This document shows positions 12,091 to 24,210 of a stretch of 64,000 bases of DNA, piece by piece. Source of the DNA: Telopea speciosissima (lineage: Eukaryota > Streptophyta > Magnoliopsida > Proteales > Proteaceae); NCBI RefSeq assembly GCF_018873765.1, contig NC_057918.1, positions 63,800,871-63,864,870 of the forward strand. Direction: 5' to 3'. The position numbers and the translations under genes were made by a program. Every line of letters begins with the position of its first letter. Within the stretch, counting starts at the first letter, position 1. A model generated the notes under the pieces. It was not told the origin of the DNA and ran no database searches. It was given only the letters and a program-made list of their open reading frames with translations.

Positions 12091-14033
12091 GGTGAAACCA
12101 TTAGGAGAAGAAGGGTGGTGTTTTATTTTTAGCATGAAAGTACTACTTTACTCATAAAAAAACCATGTGCTCATTAAAGAGCAAGAGTGAAATAAAAAAA
12201 GTTAGACTTACAACATTAAAATTTCCATTGATGAAATATATTGTGTTTCTCATTAAATTACTTGTACACCTCCTATACTATGGTCCAGTTGTTTGACACC
12301 CCCAAAGATTGAAACTATTACTTGAGGCCCCCTTGCATTTTAAGATTTCTTACAATTAGCCTCTGTTCGTTAATCAGTCAACGTTTAGCGCTGAAGTCAT
12401 GGGTTAGAAAAATCCTAAATGCCCAAACTATCCAAGGGTAGTGAGAATTGACCCTTCTTGGCCATAGTATTTTTTTTTTTTCCGATCAGACCCTTTAGCC
12501 ATAGTAGAAGGGAAGATGTCTTCCATTTCATTGTTGAACAAACCTCCACAGTCCACTCCATTTGTTGTTGCTGTGGCGATTTGTAAATGCCGGAGAAAAA
12601 TGAAGCAAACAACTTAGGAACATCCTTCCATGGCCATAAAAAAACCCAACCATTCTTACTTGCTTTCTGATTTTTTTTTTCCTCCGGAGAAAGAGGGGTC
12701 GGAGGAGCGCGATTGGAGAAACCAAAATGAAAACACTAACTGAATTTTTTTGCTTCAATGGTTAGAATAGATAAGTATAAAGAATTTTCAAATTTGTACA
12801 AAATCACGCTTTAAAAAAAAAATTCCTTGGGCAGCCTTGGCTGTCATTATCGTGAGCCCATAAAAGGGCTGCCTAGTGGTGGTGGTTGTAAGGACCACAA
12901 CAAAGTTTATGGCTGGATCTCTCTCTCACTCTCTGTTGGGACTTGTTTCACGATGATTGACACGTCATCAGGTAGGATGACATGGATTGACCATGTCAAA
13001 GTCGGTTGAAGGAATATCTCCAATAGGGTAACGTCCCCTATTCCCAAGGAGAAAGGGATAAGGGCCACTACCTCCATAATAGCGTGGGCTAAGGGGGGGT
13101 GATCAAGGAATGTCATAATGATGGGCCACGTGGTAAGCAGAAAAATAGGGCATGAAGGTCACTATGGGAGAAGGCAGCCGCCACTACCAAAAGACTGGAA
13201 GTTGCTATAAAGGCCCAAGGACTGTTGCGCAGAAGCACACAGACAATACAACATACAACTTTTGGCATTTATTCTTGTTTTAGTACTTGTTAGCTTTCCA
13301 TTTTCGTTTTTGTCTTTATTTGGGGAGTATAGTTACTGCCAGCGGATCAGCCATTGGGAGGAAGGATCATGGATTCATCCATCTCCAACGGTTTGGTATG
13401 ATCTGTCATTGATTTGTATATTTTCCATTGTTTAATTAGTTATTCAATTCTGTGTTTGTCTTTGTGCACCACATAGATTCTTATTATTCCTTTTTGTATG
13501 CTTTTGGTGAATCCCATTGAGGCCGTTACCTTCAAAGTCTAACCCAAAGGTCCTTAGAATTAACTCAGGCACGAGGAAACCCTACATTCCCTGGTTGAAA
13601 GTCAGATAGGCAACAGCCCCAGCCCATTTGAGCCTGCGTCAAAGGTTCTAGTACGCCCTGCACTCATTCTATCCCGCGCCATTTTGTGAGAATGTTGGAC
13701 ATCTTCACCACCAACACTCTCTTCTCCATCAGCCTGCACATAAAATTAAAAAAAATAAAACTGGCAGCCAAAGCTCACCATGATCGGCAGTCATGGCTGC
13801 TGTTTCAAGCACCATAGAAGGTGCCATGTATGATGTAGCCCACAAAGGCTGTGTAGCCATGACCACAAGTGGTCGCAAAGAACCTGCTCTATACGCGAGG
13901 GGGGTGTGTTCACAGCCAACTACGCAATAGGGGCAGCGGGGTCTCAAATTTAAGTTTTTTTTTACCTGAATTGGTCATGAAAGAAGGGGTTTATTAGGGT
14001 TTGAAATATTATTCAATCAAAAAGAGACAACAT
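12091..14033. other. Intergenic, possible old repeat remnants
   Basis: No supported gene. The stretch 12885-13715 has retrotransposon-like features, including a ctataaagg TATA motif near 13215 and a sequence around 13691 that starts tgttggac, but I found no matching ends, primer site or partner, so it stays unassigned. GC-rich ggcagcc/ggctgcc patches at 12829-12875 and 13762-13803 resemble the one at 8118-8160. The last part (13960-14033), read on the minus strand, appears to supply the original stop codon of the ankyrin gene that the 14034-50972 block interrupts. Confidence 0.4.
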
Positions 14034-14838
14034 GTTTACACCCTATTTTCGGTCTATTTCGGTTAATAGAGAAATAGACCGAAATCTACTTCAGTCAAGA
14101 CTATTAGTGACCAGAAAACAGTCAATGACTGAAAACAATTAGAAAACAGTTAGTGACCGAAAACGGTTAGAAACCGGTCAAGGACCGAAAACAGTTAGAA
14201 AATGGTCAGTGATCGAAAATGGTCAGTGACCGGCGAACGGTCAACAAGGTGCTTACAACCAACTCTCAAAGAAATGGGTAGTTATGAAACTACATGGTAA
14301 CTACAGAAAACCACCTAAACTACCAAAGATGCCTATAAAAAGGAAAATTCAAAACAAAAGATGGGATCCACAAATCAATCAAACAAATCTTTATCTTTTA
14401 TCTTTTCTTTTCATTTTTAGGAGTAGTGTAATGTAGATTTTTTTATCCTACAATATGTCTTTTGGCTTGCTTCAAAAGACATCTATTATCATCAAGTTGC
14501 AAGCTTCACAGTTTGTGATTGGGAGAGTTATGAAAACTTCAACAAATTCATTTTTATGTTGTTAGCAATTTAGTCGTAGAGTAGTGGTAATGTAATTACC
14601 AAGTTGTAAGTCTCATCAGTTTCAGATTTGGCAGAGTTGTAATGACTTCAACAAAGACGTTCTGTAAAATAAGCAATTTGATTCCTTCTACTTCTTCTTG
14701 GCATTGCAATCTTTGCATTTTTTAAAAGTCCTTGGATTACCAAAGCACTGGTAGAATCCATCGTCACTTGAAAACAAAAACCAGAATAGTTTCCACATCC
14801 AACAACGGTCTCCTAACCGAAAAAATTTGGGGGAAACA
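14034..14838 (+). mobile_element. Element A, 5' LTR
   Basis: Begins TGTTTACACC and ends GGGGGAAACA. It is clearly the same sequence as 50183-50972, with many substitutions. Within it (about 14100-14245) is a degenerate short-period repeat built on agtgaccgaaaacggttaga. It is followed by a primer site. Both LTRs are in the same + orientation, and the flanks match in four of five bases (CAACA at 14029-14033, CAACC at 50973-50977), consistent with one insertion with a mutated duplication. Confidence 0.85.
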
Positions 14839-14840
14839 AT

Positions 14841-14862
14841 TTGGCACGTCCAGTGGGACACC
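14841..14862 (+). other. Element A primer binding site
   Basis: TTGGCACGTCCAGTGGGAC lies two bases after the LTR end. It closely resembles the TTGGCACGCCCAGTGGGAC-like primer sites used by many plant Ty3/gypsy elements. This fixes the element on the + strand and shows that this LTR is a 5' LTR. Confidence 0.8.
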
Positions 14863-15149
14863 AGCCAGAATTGAATCTTATTGCCAAGAAGAAGAAATAT
14901 CGATGAAGGGAATCCAATCCTGAATCAGGCATAGAAATGGTGCTCAGCCAGGAGCAAATCCCATTGTAAATGAGCACCAAGAAGCCGTAACCCATCGCCA
15001 AGGGGCACGGTTCACATACTAGCCTTGCCGCTGGTGTTTTGGATGACCGACAGCCTATTTTTTCCAGCCAATAACCAAACCCTTGTTGGCCATCACCAAC
15101 CAAGGGCAATGCAGGTGCTTCAATTAGGGGCAAATCCTGTAAAACATAT
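14863..15149 (+). mobile_element. Element A, left internal part
   Basis: About 290 bp between the primer site and the insertion point of element B. No gag or pol similarity was recognised. With the right part (48470-50182) it makes a short internal region without recognisable coding capacity, suggesting a non-autonomous (LARD-like) element. Confidence 0.6.
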
Positions 15150-16442
15150 TGTAAGTACCTCGGTCCCCGTTGACGGGGTTTCCTCAGCCTTATTGGCGAC
15201 AGACTATCTGTCTGAGTTTATGAGGGTATCATTTTGATACATTATCATGGGATAAGGGCCATACTTCATAAAAATATTAAAATAAAATGAGGAGTTGCCA
15301 CCTAGGGTTAGGGCCTAGGACCCGATGGGTGTAGCCCTATCCGTTATGAACAGAAATGGGCTACAAAATTCCATATGGTCTGGTCAGATATTCGGGTAAT
15401 GGGTCAGGTTACAAGCATGGGAAGGTGTTAGGCACCTATCTTGCCTAGCAAAACCCGGTCTTTCTATTATAGATGCTAAAAGGGCGAATATTCTCTCTTT
15501 CTATGACAATGAGGCTACATAATGTATATTATACCTATATTTACAATATATATATTAAAACGGGAAAACACAAAAGACTACGTTGTAATGACAAAAATGC
15601 AATGATAATATCTTCATAGGGGTATACCTCAGATCTTGATGATCCCCTAGCTCAAGGGAAGACAGATGAATGGACCAACACCGGTTCTTCAAACAGGGTA
15701 ACAGCTCTTTAGATGTGTCTTTCGTTATCTGTAAATAGACAGAATAACGGCTATAAAAAGGAAGTTTTGTTACCTGTAAGCGGACAAAATAACGGCTATA
15801 AAAAGGGACTTTCGTTATCTGTATACAGACGGAATAACGACTTGATCGGGATGGGATCGCTCTTCGGATGTGTGGGTAATCAACGGATCTACCCACAACT
15901 CGAGTGGGTAATCGATGGATCTACCCACAATTCAAGTGGGTAATCGATGGATCTACCCACAACTCAGAACACCGCTAAAAAATTGCTCACAAAGGCCTGA
16001 AAGAGGGGAAGAATCGAGCTGGGAGGGTCTCCCTAAGCTTGGGATTGCTTCAAATGAGGGGAGGGGGACCCTCCTATTTATAGGGGGTGTCCCATTTTCA
16101 CGGCGCCGGGTAAGTTGTCCACAGCGCCATGGAGAACCTCCACGGCGCTATAGGGGACTTTTCCACGGCGCCGTGGATGACATCATCCCACTGATGTCAT
16201 AACACTCCGCAACGGCGTGGCTCCGTACACCACTGCTGTGGGAGGCCTCCACGGGGCCGTGGACAATGTGGTCCCCCTCTTCCTACTTTTTAAGCCTTAA
16301 ATGGGCTTTCTTGGGGTTTTGGATGTGTTTGGGCCCATGGGCCCTATCTTTTTGGTCTTAGGAAAGGGAAAGGGGTGTGATGTCCATTGTCTGTATCCCA
16401 TCGTCATCATCTCCAGGGGGGTGACAAAATTCAGTGTCTACA
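15150..16442 (-). mobile_element. Element B (Tat-type Ty3/gypsy), 3' LTR
   Basis: On the plus strand it runs TGTAAGTACC...GTGTCTACA (1293 bp) and pairs with 47153-48464. The flanking target duplication is CATAT (15145-15149 and 48465-48469). Read on the minus strand it has a promoter-like core: a cluster of palindromes such as TCCACGGCGCCGTGGA (16162-16177), then TATAAATA (plus 16075-16082) and a GGGTCCCC-rich tract. By eye the first 120 bases differ from the partner LTR at about 8% of positions, mostly transitions, so B is fairly old. The polypurine tract abuts its 3' side at 16443. Confidence 0.93.
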
Positions 16443-16460
16443 GTTTGCCCCTCTTTGGCT
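16443..16460 (-). other. Element B polypurine tract
   Basis: On the minus strand it reads CCAAAGAGGGGCAAAC directly against the LTR start. The same tract follows the 3' LTR of element C at 23478-23495. It is the expected plus-strand DNA priming site and confirms minus-strand orientation of the element. Confidence 0.8.
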
Positions 16461-16599
16461 GAGGCCTGTGCCAACAGCCGAAGGGTAAAGACAAAAGGCC
16501 AACTAACTTTGTCACCAAGAGCATGTACTGCTGACGCTTTGCTCAAAGGCGGCAGAGTTGCCAAAATAGGCGGTTAATCACGATGAAATCCTTCGATAA

Positions 16600-17625
16600 A
16601 CCTCAAAAGAAAACTCGGGAAAGCAAATCTTTATGTGAGGGTAATATGGTGTCACTCAACAGGCGGTTAATCGCGATGAAATCTTCCGATAAACCTCGAA
16701 AGAAAAAATTCGGGAATAACCAAATCTTCATGACAACATCGATCACTCGGTAACTCGAAGTAATTTCATTCCTCACTCTTTTATCGGGTGACCCATCCGG
16801 TCATACGTCTGAGGGTAACCATCTTCATTTGGTTTTTCTAAACTCTTTTATCGGGTGACCCACTCGGTAACAGTCTTCATTTGGTTTTTCCAAACTCTTT
16901 TATCGGGTGACCCATTCGGTAACAATCTTCATTTGGTTTTTCCAAATAGTCTTCATTTGGTTTTTTCAAATGGTCTTCCTTTGGTTTTTCCAAACTCTTT
17001 TATTGGGTGACCCACTTGGTAACGGTCTTCATTTGGTTTTTCCAAACTCTCTTCATTTGGTTATCTTCTATTAAGTGACTTTCCGGTCCTGAGAGTAACA
17101 GGCGACCCGAATGGTCATAAATCAAAGACTCTGATAGTCAGGAATCTCTTGTTAAATTTTGAGGAATTATTCGTTAAATCTTGACATGTGTAATGATGAG
17201 ATAGCATTGCGACCATGAGCGTAACGATGTGATGGCATCGCGACCATTTGCATAACGATGAGATGGCATTGCGACCATGAGTGTAACGATGAGAATCTTG
17301 TTTAGGGTTCCTTAGGGCAGCACAAGGTTTTTCCCTAGACTTTTAGGGCATATTGGGGTTTTTCCCTTTGACTTTCAGGGCATCTTGGGGTTTTTCCCCT
17401 AGACTTTTAGGGCATATTGGGGTTTTTCCCCTTGGCATTCAAGGTATCTTGGGGTTTTTCCCCTTGACTTTCTTGAAAACATTTTTTCTTTTCAGGGCCT
17501 TCTTTTGAAAACATTTTCCCCTTGGGGTATTTCTTGAAAACATTTTTCCCTTTTAGGGCCTATTTTGAAAATATTTTTCCTTTCAGGGCCTTTCGTGAAA
17601 ATATTTTTCCTTTAGGTTAGTTTTT
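16600..17625. repeat. Tandem repeat arrays in the 3' region of element B
   Basis: Several unrelated short arrays follow each other. At about 16779-17065 a unit of about 52 bp contains cttttatcgggtgaccca and cttcatttggtttttcc, in four to five copies. At about 17180-17300 a unit contains gatgagatggcatcgcgacc. At about 17325-17470 a unit contains gggcatattggggtttttcc. At about 17480-17615 copies of ttttgaaaacattttccc occur. Plant Tat/Ogre elements are known for hypervariable tandem repeats between integrase and the 3' LTR, which fits this position. Confidence 0.8.
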
Positions 17626-17639
17626 TTTTTTTTTTTTTC

Positions 17640-17740
17640 TCACGGCGCCGTGTGGGCTCCACAGTACCGTGGTAATCCTCCACGGTGCCGTGGAAGTTTC
17701 CATGGCGCCGTGGCTCCAGCCATCTTTGCCTATTTATAAG
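17640..17740 (+). promoter_or_regulatory. LTR-like promoter of the PMD gene in element B
   Basis: On the plus strand four imperfect copies of the CCACGGCGCCGTGG palindrome (17640-17722) are followed by TATTTATA (17731-17738), a ggggtcccccc tract, and the PMD ATG at 17821. The same order (palindromes, TATA, GGGTCCCC-rich tract) is found in the minus-strand promoter part of the LTRs. The internal gene therefore appears to have a promoter copied from, or ancestral to, the LTR promoter. Start site and activity are inferred. Confidence 0.6.
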
Positions 17741-17820
17741 TGGGGTCCCCCCCTTATATCTCTTATCCAGTTTTGTTTCCAAACTCTGCAGTTTTTTCTA
17801 TTTTATGACTTTTGAGTGAG

Positions 17821-20800
17821 ATGGCCTTTCGCAGGCGTCCTCGTCAGTCTTCACACGGTCCTCTCTTGGGCACGACCGATGCGGACGATCGGGTGGGCTG
17901 GTACCCATCCGGGGCGACACTGAAGGACACTTCTCGGCACATCTACTACGCCATTTGGGGACAGTCGCAGGAGGTAAGCATACTTACGTTATCTTTTTCG
18001 TTGATTAATGCCATCGTAGGATTTATTTATTAATTACTGTCATGATCGTCCTAAGGCACGTGATTCGAGGCAAGGGCCCAAATACCGTAATTTAGGCATT
18101 TCTAGGCACATAAACAGATGCGAAACCAACTTAGGCATTTTTAAGCCCATGAATGTAGGCAAAGTCGTATGATACCAAACCGGGCATCTTCTGGCACACA
18201 ACTCGAGGCGAAACTCTAAAACACCAACTTAGGTATTTTAGGCATGCAAACCAAGGTAAAGCTGTTAGATACCAAACCGGGTATCTTTTGGCATGTAAAT
18301 CGAGGCAAAACCCTACAACACCAACTTAGGCATTTTTAGGCACGCAAATCAAGGCAAAACTTTAAAACACCAATTTGGGTTTTTTTTAGGCATGCAAACC
18401 GAGGTAAAACTATTGTATACCAGATTGGGTATCTTTTAACATGTAAATCAAGGTGAAAACCTACAACACCTACTTAGGTTTTTTTAGGCACGCAAATCAA
18501 GACGAGGCTGTCAGATACCAAACCTGGTATCTTTGGGCACATAAATTGAGGCGAAACCCTACAACACCAATTTAGGCATTTTTTAGCATGCAAATCAAGA
18601 CAAAGCCGCCAGATATCAAACCGGATATCTTTTGGCACATACATCGAGGCAAAACTTTAAAACACCAACTTAGGTACTTTAAGCATGCAAATCGAGGTAA
18701 AGCTGTTGGATATCAAACCGGGTATCTTTTGGCACATAAATCGAGGTGAAACCCTACAACACCAATTTAGGCATTTTTAGGCACGCAAATCAAGACAAAA
18801 CTATCAAACACCAAATCATGTATCTTTTGGCACGTAAATCGAGGCAAAACTCTAAAACATCAGCTTAGGTATTTTAGGCACACAAACCGAGGTAAATCCA
18901 TCGGATACCAAATCGAGTATCTTTTGGCACATAAATCGAGGTAGAACCCTACAACACCAACCTAGGCATTTTAGGCACACAAATCAAGACAAAGCCGTCA
19001 GATATCAAATGGGTATCTTTTGGCCTGCAAATCAAGGCAAAACTCTAAAACACCAACTTAGGTATTTAGGCACGCAAACCAAGGTAAAGTCGATGGATAC
19101 CAAATCGAATATCTTTTGGCACATAAATCGAGGTGAAACCCTACAACACCAACTTAGGTATTTTTAGGCATGCAAATTAAGACAAAGACATTGGATACCA
19201 AATTGGGTATCTTTTGGCACATAAATCAAGGCGAAACTCTAAAACACCAACTTATGTATTTTTAGGCATGCAAACTGAGGTAAAGCCATCGGATATCAAC
19301 CAGGTATCTTTTGGCACGTAAATTGAGGCAAAACCCTACAACATCAACTTAGGTATTTTTAGACACGTAAATCAAGATGAAGCCATTAGATACCAAATCG
19401 GGTATCTTTTGGCACACAAATCGAGGCAAAACCCTACAACATCAACTTAGGTATTTTTAGGCATGTAAATCAAGATGAAGCCGTCAGATACCAAACTGGA
19501 TATCTTTCAGCATGAAAATCAAGGCAAGGCCATTAGATATCAAATCGGCTATCTTTTGGCATGTAGATCGAGGCGAAACCATAAAACACCGACTTAGGCA
19601 TTTTTAGGAATGCAAATCGAGGCAAGACTGTCAGATGCCAACCCGATCATCTTTCGGCATAAAAATGGAGGTAAGGCCATTAGATACCAAATCGGCTATC
19701 TTTTGGCATGTAGATCGAGGCAAAATCTAAAACACAGACTTAAGAATTTCTAAGCATGTAAATCGAGGCAAAGGCATTAGACGCCAAATCGGTCATCTTT
19801 TGGCACGGGAATAGTGGCAAGGCCCTAAAATACTGACCTAGGCATTTTTAGGCATGCAAATCGAGATAAAGCTGTCAGATTCCAAATCGGTTATCTTTCA
19901 CGAATCAAGGCGGAGCCCTAAAATACCGACCTAGGCATAAATTGAGACAATTCTCTAGATTTTTTGGCTTAGTCATGTTTAGACTTATATATTCATGTGT
20001 TTATTTTTCTCTTTTTTTGTTTTTTTTTTTAATTTATTGGAATCTAATCAAAATTTTCTTTCTTATGTCTTTGCAGGGTAAGACCATTCCGATGCCAAAG
20101 AAGTATTGTGGCACGGAGAGAGTGAGGGAGTGGTACGGGAGGCTCTACCTGGAGGTACTATCCCCAGTGAGACGGTCTGGACTGGGGCACATCGCTGCCT
20201 GCCTCGTCTTTGAGTTAGATAGCCTAACTGTTCGGGCTCTAGTGGAGAGGTGGTGGCCGAGCACCCACACCTTCCATCTCCCACTAGGAGAGGTGACTAT
20301 CACACCTCTCGATTTCTACATGATCACGGGGCTTCCCTTTGGAGGGGCACCAGTGGCATTGGCCCCAGAGGACCAGGTGGATCACCTCGACTACTGGAGG
20401 CGCATGACTGGGATCTAGGTCACCCAGAGGGGCCTTCCTGCTGCTACTATGAGGCAGGTATGGGAGGAGAAGGGGGTGACAGATCAGTCACCTTCGGAGG
20501 AGCACGATCAGATGGCCCGGTGCTTCCTCCTCTATCTGCTGGCCGAGGTTGTGTTCGGTGATATGATCGGGACAATGACCGTCGACCTTACTTTCTGTCG
20601 GTTCTTCAAGGATTTTGACCTCGCGGCAGGGTACGACTGGGGAGGTTCAACTTATGCTCACCTCCTCTACATGGTGGACTTCCTAGTCCTGGGTTCCCAA
20701 AACCTCATCGGATGCTCCTACGTCTTCTGGGTAAGTCTTTCTCTCTCTCTCTCTCTTCTCTCTTTTTTTATTAACAACTTTATTATTATCCAAACTTATT

Positions 20801-22087
20801 GACTTCTTTTGTTTTTCTGCAGACATGGAGCTACGAGGTCCTAGGCTTTCGGACTCCTCTCTTTAAGGGAGGTGAGGACCAGGGTATTACTTTCCCTAGG
20901 GCCAGGCGATGGTCCAAGGGAACTCTCTTAAAGAGCGACTGCCATAAGGATCTTCCTTCTATTCAGGGCCTCTTGAACGAGCTACGGCTCGAGGATGTGA
21001 GTTCAAGACTACTCTCGTTTATTTTAACTCTGATTTTGCACATATACATTTTTTGTTTGGTAGGTCTCCCTTCGACCCTACCTTCTAGAATATCTCCTTG
21101 AGCCGATCCTATTTGCTCGGGCTTTCGCTTTTTGTTCTCGACAGATCCTCTTTGAGGGTCCATGGGGATTCTCCTTCTACCTAGGGGAGTAGGTGTCCCT
21201 ATAGTAGTCCAAGGAGAGACTCATCCCTTGTCTTCCTCTAGCTCACATGCACACTCCTTCTCTCTTGGAGTCGGAGGAGATTCAAAGCTTGAGGGTCGGT
21301 GAGCCGGGGGCGCAGTTGGCCACTGCCAGGGACTACCCAGTATTTATTTTCCAGGAGATTGTTTGCATCCCTCTCACTTCAGAGGGTCCTCGAGTATGAT
21401 TTCTTTACTCTTTGTCAATCAACCAAGAAACTTATTAAATCATGCTAACTGATTTGGGTTCTTTTACAGTACCCTGTCTGCCCCCTCTTCGCTGGGAGTT
21501 TTGGACAGTCCTCGCGTGCCTCTCTGATGGTAGGGGCAAATCCTGAGGTGGAGACTTCGGGCGGAGTCCCTCCTGTGTGGTTGGCGGGTATGGATGACCA
21601 CATCCCCTACTACCGTCCATGGTTTGTCAAACCCGCTGATCTGAGTATGTCGGACATCAAGTTGAGACCTCCCAGGTCATCGGACCGCGACCTCGGCATC
21701 CCTATCCCATATGATGGGGTAAGGAGATTTCCTTTATTTATTATTTTTTTTAATTCTTGCAAAGCGAAAACCCTCACTTCTCATATCTCTCCCTTTCTGT
21801 TCTTTTAGGTGACCACGGATTGGTACGCCGACATGCGGCGCATGATGGCCAGCGTGGACGAGGTCATTATTTCCAGAGGGGACATGATACGCCACTGGGT
21901 GAGTTTCTTCCCTTATATTTATGGACCTCTTTTTTGTGTTTTATTTTTTGGCTTATTATATTTTTCCTTCCTTTTTCAGAGAAATCAGGCTACGTTCCAC
22001 CAGGCCAAGTCGGAGAGGCATCGACTCGACTCTGAGAGATCTCAGACTGAGCTACCTCATGCCCGAGCCAAGATCGAGGCTTTTTGA
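17821..22087 (+). pseudogene. Plant mobile domain (PMD) gene inside element B, antisense to gag-pol
   Basis: Seven exons can be drawn with GT-AG borders: 17821-17973, 20077-20730, 20823-20996, about 21065-21393, about 21471-21719, 21809-21898 and about 21981-22087. Exon 2 encodes the PMD core: KKYCGTERVREWYG, then SGLGHIAACLVFELD, ERWWPSTHTFHLPLGEVTI and LDFYMITGLPFGG. The last exon is charged and coiled-coil-like (ERHRLDSERSQTELPHARAK). The homologous exons in element C keep the same order and phases. Decay is clear: a TAG at 20416-20418 replaces a Glu codon seen in C, and there are stops in exon 4. PMD proteins such as MAIN and MAIL1 act in silencing and cell-division control; PMD copies in transposons are known, but their function is not. 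Orientation is opposite to gag-pol, and transcription would converge on it. Confidence 0.75.
18050..19960. repeat. ~98-bp minisatellite filling intron 1 of the element B PMD gene
   Basis: About 18 degenerate copies of a unit of about 98 bp. Each has two related halves: one with ggcacgcaaatcgaggcaaaac and accaacttaggtattttta, the other with agataccaaatcgggtatctttt. Spacing between successive gtatcttttggca motifs is 94-103 bp. The array occupies nearly all of intron 1 (17974-20076). A homologous array with the same period fills intron 1 of the PMD gene in element C. Confidence 0.9.
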
Positions 22088-22258
22088 CTTGATAGAGATA
22101 GCGCCGAGGGTACTGGGGTGAGCCTCTTGGTGGAGGATTACCTCTCTGGATGATGTATTATTTCTTTTTTGGTTCTGTGTATATATACTTTTTTTTTTGA
22201 GGAACAAACTTATTGTGGTCATTTGTATGACTTTGGATTCACTCACCTTTGTATATCA
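22088..22258 (+). other. 3' flank of the element B PMD gene, up to the element C insertion
   Basis: AT-rich segment after the PMD stop codon. It ends at the target duplication CAATG (22259-22263), where element C is inserted. The element B sequence resumes at 40727. Confidence 0.6.
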
Positions 22259-22263
22259 CAATG

Positions 22264-23477
22264 TGTAAGTACCATGGTCCTCAACGTTGGACAAGGGTTC
22301 CTCAGCCTTAGGCGGGGGTGTGGGCATAATGACGCCAGGTGATACTGTCGATGTTTAAGAATGATAGTAGGGGGTTGGGATCACGCATAATATGCTAAAA
22401 TAATGTGAAGTCGCCACCTAGGGTTAGGGCTAGGACCCATTAGGTGTAGCCCTCTTCATTGTGAATAGAATCGGGCTACGTGACTCCATATGGTCTTGAC
22501 GAAAGGTCCGGGTAAGGGGTTAGGTTACGAGTGTGGGAAGGTGTTAGGCACCCACCTCGCCCGGCTGAAACCGGTCTCTCTATGATAGATGCTACATAAT
22601 GACGAATATTCTCTCTCTTTTATTGCTGGGATAGGGGGTATTATGAACTGAATTATAATCTAATGAACTACATCATATATGTAAGATATATATACTAAAA
22701 CGATGGAATGTGAAAAGACTACATTGAAATGATAGAAATGTGGTAATTATACCTGTGCAGATATATTCCCTTGGCTCAGGGGAGACGGATGAATGGACCG
22801 ACACCGATTCTTTTTGGGATAGTGTAACAACTCTTTCAAATGATCTGGTGGGGAGCAAACAGACAGAATAACGTCTGTAATCAAGAGGTTTTGGGTTATT
22901 AGCCGTACACTGACGGGATAACAACGCCTAGGGGCAAAAATGCTCTATACTCGAAGGGATAATCAAAGAATCTATCCACGTCGAAGAAGGCTTCACTCAC
23001 TCACACTCTCATAAGAGAAATAGGGGACAGAAGGGTGAAAATGGAGAAAAGGAGGGTGGAAATCACTTGGGGAGGGTCTCTCTACCCAAGAATCCTTAGG
23101 AAATGAGGGAGGGGACCCTCCTATTTATAGGGAGGGCCCCCCTCTCTCTCCTGGCCAGATAAGTCCTCCACGGCGCCGTGGAGGTGTCCACGACACAGTG
23201 GGTGACGTTAGCAAGCTGATGTCACACCCTCTTATGGCACCGTGGAAATCAGGTACACATCTCCACGGTGCCGTGGGAAGGATCCCCACTGCGCCGTGGG
23301 AGCGCAGTGCCTTTTTCCCTTTGTTTTTGGGCCTAAAATGGGCCTTTTTAGGTTAAAAATGTTTTGGGGTTCATGGGGCAGGTGTTTCGGGGTCTGGAAA
23401 GAGGGAAGGTGCATCGTCCATTGTCCGTGTCCCGTTGTCATCATCGCTAGAGGGGGTGACAAAAATCGATGTCTGCA
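22264..23477 (-). mobile_element. Element C (Tat-type Ty3/gypsy), 3' LTR
   Basis: Plus-strand TGTAAGTACC...GTCTGCA (1214 bp), paired with 39491-40721. It is flanked by a perfect target duplication CAATG (22259-22263 and 40722-40726). It shares a block around gtcgccacctagggttaggg and the palindromic promoter module with the LTR of element B, so B and C are subfamilies of one family. It contains a perfect 20-nt palindrome CCTCCACGGCGCCGTGGAGG (23165-23184) and, on the minus strand, TATAAATAGGAGGGTCCCC. By eye its first 380 bases differ from the partner at about 6%, less than the B pair. Confidence 0.95.
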
Positions 23478-23495
23478 GTTTGCCCCTCTTTGGCC
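23478..23495 (-). other. Element C polypurine tract
   Basis: The minus strand reads GCCAAAGAGGGGCAAAC immediately before the 3' LTR, identical in type to the tract of element B. Confidence 0.8.
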
Positions 23496-23689
23496 GTGGC
23501 CTGCGCCAACGGTCAAAGGGTAAAGTCAAAAGACCAACTAATTTTTGTCACCAAGAGCATGTACTGCTGACGCTTTGCTTAAAGGCGGCAGAGTTGCCAA
23601 AGATAGACGGTTAATCGCGATGAAACCCTTCAAAAATCCTCAAAAGAAAATCTCGAAAAAACCCAATTTTTATTATGTGAACGTCGCTC

Positions 23690-24210
23690 AATCAAATTTT
23701 GAGGGTGATGAGGCACCTCTCGACCGAATATTTAGGTTCAGAGGTGTCACCGGGGATGAAGTTTTGAAGAAATTCACTGGGGACTAAAATTCTGAGGGCG
23801 ATAAGGCACCACTCGATCGGAGATCATGTTTTGAGGGTGATAAAACACCACTCGATCGGAGATTAGGTTTTGAGGGTGATAAAGCACCACTTGACCGAGA
23901 ATCAGGTTTTGACAACTCCTCTTGGGATATAGCTTTGGAGGGTGATAAGGCACCACTTGACCGAGAATCAGGTTTTGAGGACTCCACTGGGGATGTATAG
24001 TTTTTAAGGGTGATAAAGCACCACTTGACCGAGAATCAGGTTTTGAAGACTCCACTAGGGATGTATAGTTTGGAGGGGTGATAAGGCACCACTTGATCGG
24101 AGATCAGGTTTTGAGGGTGATAAATCACCACTCGACCGGAGATTAGGTTTTGAGGGTGATAAAGCACCACTCGATCGGAGACAGAGTTTTGATAACTCCA
24201 CTGGGGATCA
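23690..24210. repeat. Tandem repeats in the 3' region of element C
   Basis: A unit of about 40-50 bp built on tgagggtgataaagcaccac and tcgatcggagatcaggttt, in about ten degenerate copies. It occupies the place taken by the 52-bp and other arrays in element B, but the units are different in sequence, in line with the rapid turnover of this zone in Tat elements. Minus-strand ORFs over it are repeat artefacts. Confidence 0.85.

Noticed and set aside
12415..12758. Minus-strand ORFs of 65 and 76 codons
   Set aside because: Overlap each other in different frames, no similarity, no promoter context.
12885..13715. Possible solo LTR
   Set aside because: A TATA-like motif is present, but no consistent TG..CA ends, duplication, PBS or partner could be found.
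16779..19960. Regularly spaced repeats that could suggest a CRISPR-like array
   Set aside because: Units are degenerate and contiguous, with no unique spacers, in a plant retrotransposon; they are tandem minisatellites.
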